Of a DNA stretch of 32,426 nt, positions 25,694 through 32,426 are shown in pieces (the stretch's first letter is position 1; every line of letters starts with the position of its first letter). Where the stretch lies: assembly GCF_900176135.1 (NCBI RefSeq), contig NZ_FWWW01000051.1, forward strand, positions 1-32,426, given 5' to 3'. The stretch comes from Hymenobacter roseosalivarius DSM 11622 (GTDB taxonomy: Bacteria > Bacteroidota > Bacteroidia > Cytophagales > Hymenobacteraceae). A model generated the notes under the pieces. The model ran no database searches. It was not told the DNA's origin and worked only from the letters and a program-made list of their open reading frames with translations. The position numbers and the translations under genes were made by a program.

Positions 25694-25865
25694 ACGGATT
25701 GAAACGGATTTATTGGCTTACACGGATTCTGTGAAGGTGGTCTTGCTCACCTTATTCAACTGATTGAGTGCAAAAAAGCCCCCCAGAATGATTCTGGGGG
25801 GCTTTTTTGCATAAAAAGAAACGGCTACGAGATCCGGGGAATCAGATCAATCCGTTTCAATCCGT
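25694..25865. repeat. Inverted-repeat element D enclosing a terminator
   Basis: ACGGATTGAAACGGATT (25694-25710) and its exact complement (25849-25865) are 17-bp arms flanking 138 bp. The interior has a further ACGGATT copy (near 25731) and the terminator at 25770-25810. It fills almost the whole rplY-pth gap. Confidence 0.75.
25770..25810. terminator. Perfect bidirectional terminator in the rplY-pth gap
   Basis: GCAAAAAAGCCCCCCAGAAT (25770-25789) pairs with the exact complement at 25791-25810, leaving a 1-nt centre, so a 20-bp stem. On the minus strand it should stop rplY transcripts before pth. Confidence 0.9.
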
Positions 25866-25869
25866 GATC

Positions 25870-26442
25870 TTACTTCTCGCCGGCCATCGCGCCTTTCAGG
25901 GCACGTGGGATGGCTACGGTAGCGATAGGAGCGAGGGAGTTGGTAAGAATAGTATAGTTGGTAGGCTGCACCTTGCTTACTTTGATAGACTTACCCAGGT
26001 CCAAGTCCGAAATGTCAACCTCTACGTAGTCGGGTAGGTTTTCGGGCAGCGCCTTCACCTTTACCTTACGCAGCTTCGAGATCAGCTTGCCACCCTGCTG
26101 TACGCCGGGCGAAGTGCCGATGTACTTTACGGGGATGTCCATCTTTACTTCTTTGCCATCCTGCAATTGCAGGAAGTCAACGTGCAACAGCATTTCATTT
26201 ACGGGGTGGAACTGCGCGTCCTGCACGATAGCACGGTAAATCGTGCCCTCTACGTTCAAATCAACGATGTGTACTTCAGGCGTGTACAGCAATTCGCGGA
26301 AGAGAATGGCAGGAGCCGAGAAGTGTACCTGCTCTCCTGCACCGTACATTACGCACGGAACATAAGAATCAAGACGCAACTGCTTTGCCTCTTTCTTGCC
26401 GAGATTCGCTCTTTTAAACCCTACAATCTCTAAGCTTTTCAT
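25870..26442 (-). CDS. rplY: 50S ribosomal protein L25 (bL25, CTC form)
   Basis: 190 residues from the ATG at 26442 (MKSLEIVGFKRANLGKKEAK); a frame from 26484 adds 14 unsupported residues. The N-terminal 5S-rRNA-binding L25 domain (about 1-90) and the C-terminal TL5/CTC beta domain (about 95-185) are both present. It binds 5S rRNA in the large subunit. It follows prs in the same direction, the usual order in Bacteroidota. Confidence 0.95.
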   Translation of the reverse strand: MKSLEIVGFKRANLGKKEAKQLRLDSYVPCVMYGAGEQVHFSAPAILFRELLYTPEVHIVDLNVEGTIYRAIVQDAQFHPVNEMLLHVDFLQLQDGKEVKMDIPVKYIGTSPGVQQGGKLISKLRKVKVKALPENLPDYVEVDISDLDLGKSIKVSKVQPTNYTILTNSLAPIATVAIPRALKGAMAGEK

Positions 26443-26496
26443 AAAAAGAGTGTTTTTGGAAAAAGTATTTTCTGTTCCCATCAATCAACGGGGCCG

Positions 26497-26504
26497 CAAA
26501 GATA
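26497..26504 (-). promoter_or_regulatory. -7 box for rplY
   Basis: The minus strand reads TATCTTTG (TAnnTTTG), 54 nt before the ATG at 26442. The nearest TTG is about 26 nt further up, too far for a standard -33, so support is partial. Confidence 0.4.
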
Positions 26505-26590
26505 GCAGGTTCTCTGTAAGATTGCTAACTCAAGTAAAGCACCAGCCGCGTAGCGGCGATAGAGTTGTAGTAAAAAAGAACTCGTCATAC

Positions 26591-26646
26591 AAAGCCGCGG
26601 CGCGGCGACAGAAACGGTAGAACCTCTGTCGCCGCGCCGCGGCTTT
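26591..26646. repeat. Very stable GC-rich hairpin repeat E, downstream of prs
   Basis: 21-bp perfect arms AAAGCCGCGGCGCGGCGACAG (26591-26611; complement 26626-26646) with a 14-nt loop. No T tract follows on the minus strand, so it is more like a dispersed repeat or mRNA 3' barrier than an intrinsic terminator. It lies 57 nt past the prs stop. Confidence 0.8.
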
Positions 26647-26702
26647 ACCATTTTACGCAACGGGGACTGTAAGCCCGTTGCTGCCACGCGGCTGTTCATC
26701 CA

Positions 26703-27632
26703 TTAAGTAAACAGCGAGCTGATTGACTCGTGCGTTACCACGTTGCGAATGGCGTGCGCAAACAAATCCGCCAGTGAAATCACTCGAATCTTCGGGTTCT
26801 CCTGCCGCAGCGGAATGGTGTCGGACACTACCAGCTCTTCCAATACAGAGTTACGAATCCGGTCGTGGGCCGGGCCGCTGAGCACTGGGTGCGTGATAAC
26901 CGCCCGCACCGAGCGCGCCCCACGCTCGAGCAGCAGCTCAGCCGCTTTGCAGATGGTGCCGGCCGTATCCACGATGTCATCAACCAGCACCACATCCTGA
27001 TTCGTTACGTCACCAATTACTTGCATAGAGGCAATCTCATTTGCCCGCAGGCGCGTTTTGTCGCAGACCACAATTTCAGCTCCAAAGCGTTTTGCAAAAG
27101 CGCGCGTACGCACTACTCCCCCCACGTCGGGCGAGGCAAAAATGAGGTTTCCCAGGTTCAGCGACTTGATGTACGGCACAAACATGGCCGAGCCGTCGAG
27201 GTGGTCGACCGGAATATCAAAGAAGCCCTGAATCTGGCCGGCATGCAGGTCGCACGTCATCAGGCGGTCGGTGCCCACGCTTTGTATGAAGTCGGCTACC
27301 ACTTTGGCCCCGATGCTCACCCGCGGCTTGTCTTTGCGGTCTTGGCGGGCGTAGCCGTAGTAGGGCATCACGATGGTGACGGAGGCGGCGGAGGCGCGCT
27401 TGGCGGCATCCACCATCAGCATGAGCTCCATCAGGTTCTCGGCGGGTGGAAACGTGCTCTGGATCAGGAACACAGCGCAGCCCCGGACGCTCTCATTGAA
27501 GCTGGGCCCCAGCTCCGTATCGGCGAAGCGCTGAAGGCTAAGGTCGCCGAGCTGGGTGCCGTAGGCGGCGGCAATTTTCTCACCGAGTTCGTGCGAGGCG
27601 TTGCCTGCGAAAAGTTTAACCTGCTGGGGCAT
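26703..27632 (-). CDS. prs: Ribose-phosphate pyrophosphokinase
   Basis: 309 residues, ATG start. It has the N-terminal LFAGNASHELGEKIA start, FADTE, the MPYYGYARQDRK flexible loop, and the PRPP signature VVLVDDIVDTAGT. Length and motifs fit class I PRPP synthetase. It makes PRPP from ribose-5-phosphate and ATP for purine, pyrimidine, His and Trp synthesis; cytosolic. It heads the prs-rplY-pth block. Confidence 0.97.
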   Translation of the reverse strand: MPQQVKLFAGNASHELGEKIAAAYGTQLGDLSLQRFADTELGPSFNESVRGCAVFLIQSTFPPAENLMELMLMVDAAKRASAASVTIVMPYYGYARQDRKDKPRVSIGAKVVADFIQSVGTDRLMTCDLHAGQIQGFFDIPVDHLDGSAMFVPYIKSLNLGNLIFASPDVGGVVRTRAFAKRFGAEIVVCDKTRLRANEIASMQVIGDVTNQDVVLVDDIVDTAGTICKAAELLLERGARSVRAVITHPVLSGPAHDRIRNSVLEELVVSDTIPLRQENPKIRVISLADLFAHAIRNVVTHESISSLFT

Positions 27633-27764
27633 GAGTTCGATTCAGTTGGAAGTCAACAGAGAATGCAAAGGTGAACAGGAAACGCTAAACGACTGCGCCA
27701 GACGAATAGGAGTGGAAAGGTAAAACAGCTACAGCCAGCGGAAAAGGGATAACGAGAATAAACC

Positions 27765-27814
27765 AAAAAAGCGAAAGGCGCCGTCTTCCGGGAGGAAGAA
27801 TCAGCGCCTTTCGC
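27765..27814 (-). terminator. Intrinsic terminator of tRNA-Gln
   Basis: 11-bp arms GCGAAAGGCGC (27771-27781) and GCGCCTTTCGC (27804-27814) with a 22-nt spacer; on the minus strand TTTTTT follows immediately. It lies 14 nt past the tRNA 3' end. Confidence 0.85.
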
Positions 27815-27827
27815 GTTACTATAGCCG

Positions 27828-27900
27828 TTGTCCGACCAGGGCTCGAACCTGGACTTTCTTGAATCAAAATCAAGCGTGTTGCCAGTTACACCATCGGACA
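27828..27900 (-). tRNA. tRNA-Gln (TTG anticodon)
   Basis: 73 nt. The acceptor arms TGTCCGA and TCGGACA pair perfectly. The anticodon stem CTTGA/TCAAG encloses the loop TTTTGAT with anticodon TTG. The T arm CCAGG-TTCGAGC-CCTGG is standard. CCA is not encoded (the next plus-strand bases leftward are GCC). It has its own promoter and terminator. Confidence 0.96.
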
Positions 27901-27931
27901 AAATTCCCATCAGCGTTGCTGTTTGGGTGTG

Positions 27932-27962
27932 CAAATGTACGAGGCGAATAATTCGGGGCAAA
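27932..27962 (-). promoter_or_regulatory. Promoter of tRNA-Gln
   Basis: On the minus strand TTTG (27962-27959), 19 nt, TACATTTG (27939-27932). This is a full match to the Bacteroidota primary-sigma consensus (TTTG-N19-TAnnTTTG), 31 nt before the tRNA 5' end. Confidence 0.8.
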
Positions 27963-28083
27963 TTCTGAGTGAATATTTTTTCAAACTTTTTCTGAGGCTG
28001 GGGGGCAAATAGTGGGTTTAACGTATCCTGAGTGCCTGATTGTCAATGCTCCCGAGCCGCCCAAACTTTCCGCTCGTGGGAGC

Positions 28084-28115
28084 TTTGGCAAAGCCGGGAT
28101 TAAGCCGTAGTTTTG
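28084..28115 (+). promoter_or_regulatory. Promoter of atpD-atpC
   Basis: TTTG (28084-28087), 20 nt, TAGTTTTG (28108-28115), matching the Bacteroidota consensus, about 41 nt before the atpD ATG. Confidence 0.7.
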
Positions 28116-28147
28116 CGGCCTGAAAACGTTGCCACCCATCTATATAA

Positions 28148-29662
<1,515 letters not shown>

Positions 29663-29672
29663 TTCAACGGAC

Positions 29673-29918
29673 ATGCATTTAGAAATCATCACGCCGGACC
29701 GGAAGATATTTGCGGGTGAAGTCACTTCGGCTCAGTTTCCAGGGGCGGATGGACTGTTTGAAGTGCTTAACAACCACGCCCCGCTCATCAGCGCCTTGCA
29801 GGCCGGTAGCATCAACGTGAACAGCGCGACTGGCCGCGAATCCTTCCGCATCGAAGGTGGCGTGGTGGAAGTGCTCCGCAACAATGTTATCGTGCTGGCT
29901 GAAGGCGTAGTCGCTTAA
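29673..29918 (+). CDS. atpC: ATP synthase F1 subunit epsilon (short form)
   Basis: 81 residues from the ATG at 29673 (MHLEIITPDRKIFAGEV); a frame from 29646 overlaps atpD and is rejected. It contains only the N-terminal beta-sandwich (FPGADGLFEVLNNHAPLISAL); the C-terminal helical hairpin that inhibits ATPase in E. coli is absent, as is usual in Bacteroidota. It begins 10 nt after atpD and is cotranscribed with it. Confidence 0.95.
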   Translation: MHLEIITPDRKIFAGEVTSAQFPGADGLFEVLNNHAPLISALQAGSINVNSATGRESFRIEGGVVEVLRNNVIVLAEGVVA

Positions 29919-29935
29919 GCTGGTTTAGCTTCTAT

Positions 29936-29976
29936 AAAAAAGCCTTTCCTTTGCCGGAAAAGGCTTTTTTTGTTTT
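29936..29976 (+). terminator. Terminator of atpD-atpC
   Basis: AAAAAAGCCTTTCC and GGAAAAGGCTTTTTTTG form a stem with one bulged base and a 6-nt loop, followed by a long T run, 17 nt past the atpC stop. Confidence 0.85.
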
Positions 29977-30004
29977 TCGCGGACGCTGTTGAGTATGTGG
30001 CGGA

Positions 30005-30125
30005 GTGGTACTACGAATTGCCCTAAGGGCTTCGTCGTACCACTATCGTTGAACGACCAGAGTTTGCGCGGACAACCGCAACGACAGTGGTCCTACCAAT
30101 TCCGCGCAGCGGTTGGTAGGACCAC
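30005..30125. repeat. Inverted-repeat element F (REPIN-like, three-hairpin)
   Basis: The left unit 30005-30043 is itself a hairpin (GTGGTACTACGAA / TTCGTCGTACCAC, one mismatch). The right unit 30087-30125 is a perfect hairpin (GTGGTCCTACCAA / TTGGTAGGACCAC). The units are inverted relative to each other, joined by TATCGTTG...CAACGACA pairing. This nested layout is like element B, whose arms also end in TCGTTG/CAACGA. It fills the atpC to PLP-enzyme gap (253 bp), which has no other gene. Confidence 0.8.
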
Positions 30126-30171
30126 CCCCTCGGATCAGCGAAATCAATTAAATCAGCAACACCTGCGATTA

Positions 30172-31299
30172 ATGGAAATTCACCCCAAAATCACTCCCAT
30201 CTATCAAACCTCCGTCTTCAAATTTGAGGATCTGGATGGGATAGCCCAGTATTTCGATGAGCCCGGTAGCCGCTACATGTACTCTCGTAATGGCAATCCT
30301 AACTCCGATGAGCTGGCCGAAGCGGTAAACCGGCTGGAAGGCGGGCAGGGGGCAATTGCAACGGGCTCGGGTATGGCGGCTATTCTGGCGGCCATTTTAG
30401 CCTACTGCGAAGCGGGCGACCATGTGCTCTGCGCCGCTGATATTTATGGCGGCTCAGCGGCCTTGCTGAATCAGGAGTTGAACCGCCTGGGAATTTCGGT
30501 GAGTTACGTGCCTTTTGAAAAGCTGTATGATCTGAAGTTGCATCTGCAACCCCGCACCCGCCTGCTATTGGCAGAAACCATGAGCAACCCACTCCTGCGC
30601 GTGGTTGATTTGCGGACTCTGGCCGAAGAGTGCCACCAGCATAACGTAAAGCTGGTGATTGATAATACGTTTGCTACGCCGCTGCTCACGCGCCCCATCG
30701 CATATGGCGCGGACATTACCTTGCACAGCGTAACCAAGTATTTGGCCGGCCACTCCGACGTGACGGCCGGCGTAGTAGTAGCCGCCGAACCTGAAACGGC
30801 TGCGCGTCTCCGGCAAATCGGCATGACCCTGGGCCTGACCTTGAGCCCGATGGAAAGCTGGCTGGCCGTGCGGGGGCTTAAAACGTTGCGTCTGCGCGTG
30901 CGGGAGCACAGCGCCAATGCGCTAGCTATAGCTGAGATGCTGGACCGCCACCCAGTTGTGCAAGCGGTTAATTATCCGGGTTTGCCAAGCCACGCTGAGC
31001 ACCAACTTGCCATTGCTCAGGGCGGAACGCAATTTGGTGGTATGCTTTCCTTTCGTTTGCCCGATGATGAAAAGCAGGTGAATCAGTTTATGCGCCGCAC
31101 CCAGCGCTTCCCGTTCGCGCCGTCTTTGGCCGGCGTTGATTCGTCGCTCTCGCACCCGCTCAGCACCTCCCACCGCGCCCTGACCCTTGAGCAGCAGCAG
31201 CGACTGGGCATTACCGTGGGGCTGGTGCGTCTGTCGGTGGGGATTGAGCTGAAGGAAGAACTGTTAATTGATCTGGAACAGGCTTTGGGACAAGCATAG
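30172..31299 (+). CDS. Cys/Met-metabolism PLP enzyme (cystathionine gamma-synthase/lyase family)
   Basis: 375 residues from the ATG at 30172 (MEIHPKITPIYQTSVFKF), which matches the family's IYQTSVF start. An open frame continues upstream through repeat F and is rejected. YSRNGNPN (37-44), ATGSGMAAI, Asp164 in VIDNTFATP (pairs with the pyridine nitrogen) and Lys189 in SVTKYLAGHSDVTAG (Schiff base) are all present. Cytosolic. The reaction could be cystathionine gamma-synthase or gamma-lyase, methionine gamma-lyase, or O-acetylhomoserine sulfhydrylase; sequence alone does not decide. No neighbouring Met gene helps. Confidence 0.9.
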   Translation: MEIHPKITPIYQTSVFKFEDLDGIAQYFDEPGSRYMYSRNGNPNSDELAEAVNRLEGGQGAIATGSGMAAILAAILAYCEAGDHVLCAADIYGGSAALLNQELNRLGISVSYVPFEKLYDLKLHLQPRTRLLLAETMSNPLLRVVDLRTLAEECHQHNVKLVIDNTFATPLLTRPIAYGADITLHSVTKYLAGHSDVTAGVVVAAEPETAARLRQIGMTLGLTLSPMESWLAVRGLKTLRLRVREHSANALAIAEMLDRHPVVQAVNYPGLPSHAEHQLAIAQGGTQFGGMLSFRLPDDEKQVNQFMRRTQRFPFAPSLAGVDSSLSHPLSTSHRALTLEQQQRLGITVGLVRLSVGIELKEELLIDLEQALGQA

Positions 31300-31381
31300 T
31301 CCTGACCAAGTCGACGCCTTTAAGCTGTATAGCGTCATGAATTTGCCTCCCAGCAGCATTGCAAACGGTGTCTTGTTATTC

Positions 31382-31402
31382 GAGCTTACCTACCGTAAGC
31401 TC
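31382..31402. terminator. Small hairpin between convergent genes
   Basis: GAGCTTAC, 5 nt, GTAAGCTC. No T tract follows on either strand, so a terminator role is doubtful. It lies between the convergent PLP enzyme and LacI genes. Confidence 0.3.
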
Positions 31403-31426
31403 AGAAACCATGGCTGTAAGTACTAC

Positions 31427-32426
31427 TTAGCGCGCTGCCAAAGTAGAGCTTCTGACGACCAGCTCTGATTTTAATTCCAGACTCTGGCTTGTTGAAATCG
31501 GCTTGTTCTCAAGAATTGCCTCAAACAGTGTCCGGGCGGCTTCTCTGCCCATGGCGCGCGCTGGCTGCGTGATGGTGGTAAGGGGAGGGCTTAGCAAGGA
31601 GGCTATCTCCAGATTAGAGAAAGCAATAATTTTTATATCTGTTAAAATGGAAAGTCCCAGGTTCTGGCAGGCTTCGTAGCTACTCATCGCCAGGCTTTCC
31701 ACAGACGCAAAAATCCCGTTGATATCCGGTCTACGTTGCAAGATGCTTTGAATCATAGCCACATCTTGGCGCTTGCTGGTTTTCGCGTATAGCACCAACT
31801 CATCATTAAAGGGAATATCATTATCGCGCAAAGCAGTAACGTAGTCCTGCGTGCGTATTCGCCCGATGGATAAGCTGTTTGCCACTGCTAAATGAGCGAT
31901 TGTGCGGCAGCCGTTATTGATAAGATGATGAGTCACTGCGTAGCTGCTTTCATAATTATCAGTTGTTACCTGCGCTGTATCCAGGCCGTCATACACCCGG
32001 TCGAAAAAAACAGTTGGAATATTTCGTTCTCGTAGTAAATCCAAGTGAGCGAAATCCTGACTGGTACTAGCTACTGACACCAAAACTCCGTCAATTCGGC
32101 CACTTACCAATAATCGGGTAACTGATAATTCCCGTTGGTAATCGTCATGCGTCAGATAAATTAATACGTGATAATTATTGTCCCGCGCAACTTCTTCAAT
32201 TCCATTTATTACCAAGGAAAAGAAGTGATTAGCAACTTCTGGGAGTATCACTCCAATCGTTTTGCTATCGTGCCGGCGTAAGCTGCTGGCGTGCGGATTT
32301 GGCTCATAATTCAGCTTCTTTGTTATTTCCAGTACTCTGGACTTGGTTTCCTGCGATGTGTTGCTGCGGTTATTAAGGGCTCTGGATACAGTAGCCACAG
32401 AAAGATTGAGCTCTTGGGCAAGTCTC
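31427..32426 (-). CDS. LacI-family transcriptional regulator (5' end cut by right edge)
   Basis: At least 333 residues; the frame stays open through the window edge, so only a few N-terminal residues are missing. A GTG at 32398 is an internal Val in the helix-turn-helix, not the start. HTH: RLAQELNLSVATVSRALNN, then the hinge helix (PNPHASSLRRHDSKTIGVILP). The periplasmic-binding-protein-like ligand domain follows (NHFFSLVINGIEEVARDNNYHVLI, ...SGRIDGVLVS, IPTVFFDRV, and the C-terminal LTTITQPARAMGREAARTL). Members of this type usually control sugar-utilisation operons in response to a carbohydrate. The target lies outside the window to the right. Confidence 0.93.
   Translation of the reverse strand, partial: RLAQELNLSVATVSRALNNRSNTSQETKSRVLEITKKLNYEPNPHASSLRRHDSKTIGVILPEVANHFFSLVINGIEEVARDNNYHVLIYLTHDDYQRELSVTRLLVSGRIDGVLVSVASTSQDFAHLDLLRERNIPTVFFDRVYDGLDTAQVTTDNYESSYAVTHHLINNGCRTIAHLAVANSLSIGRIRTQDYVTALRDNDIPFNDELVLYAKTSKRQDVAMIQSILQRRPDINGIFASVESLAMSSYEACQNLGLSILTDIKIIAFSNLEIASLLSPPLTTITQPARAMGREAARTLFEAILENKPISTSQSLELKSELVVRSSTLAAR

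Noticed and set aside
29989..30171. N-terminal extension of the PLP enzyme
   Set aside because: It translates repeat F; family similarity begins at the ATG at 30172.

Overview
The window looks like chromosome from a high-GC member of the Bacteroidota, most likely Hymenobacteraceae (Hymenobacter-like). Evidence: a type IX secretion (T9SS) gliding-type C-terminal domain on a large PKD protein; promoters of the Bacteroidota type (TTTG, about 19-20 nt, TAnnTTTG) before tRNA-Gln and atpD; an isolated atpD-atpC pair with a short epsilon subunit; and many palindromic intergenic repeats. Genus is inferred from overall character, not from a marker gene.

Layout. 1-422: AT-rich 3' end of an unrecognised gene. 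467-1063: Uma2-type nuclease-fold protein with a substituted catalytic position. 1132-2284: class D beta-lactamase-like gene bracketed by two different inverted-repeat elements. 2331-4508: LysR regulator and a threonine synthase-like PLP enzyme, with a canonical T-N11-A dyad between them. 4881-6355: amtB ammonium channel broken by a 1-nt frameshift, convergent with a ZIP metal transporter. 7303-9579: DUF167 protein, small membrane protein, endonuclease III-like glycosylase and a secreted protein. 9883-11846: CHASE3 histidine kinase and single-domain response regulator. 12026-12835: SpoU rRNA/tRNA methyltransferase. 12851-16231: 1126-residue T9SS-exported SBBP/PKD protein. 16492-17983: lipoprotein and DUF2071 protein. 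18104-19912: typA. 20111-22111: msrB, DUF3050 and a small lipoprotein. 22182-22835: very basic Lys/Ala-rich protein. 23055-25097: metG. 25124-27632: pth, rplY and prs, all on the minus strand, followed by tRNA-Gln. 28157-29918: atpD-atpC. 30172-31299: Cys/Met-metabolism PLP enzyme. 31427 to the right end: LacI-family regulator, cut by the window edge.

Most of the genes are housekeeping (translation, ATP synthesis, repair) mixed with short regulatory and envelope modules. No phage, transposase, CRISPR array or classical defence cluster is visible.

The most unusual signal is not a gene. The 9-mer GGGGGGCAA (usually with ATT following) occurs 16 times in 32 kb, far above chance. Of these, 13 lie on the plus strand whichever way the host gene runs. 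A sister core, GGGGGGCTTTT, occurs 9 times, has no strand preference and builds several terminator hairpins. The first behaves like a polarised chromosome motif (Chi-, KOPS- or HIP1-like) and is the best candidate here for something undescribed. At least five structurally different inverted-repeat (REPIN-like) elements occupy the intergenic gaps.
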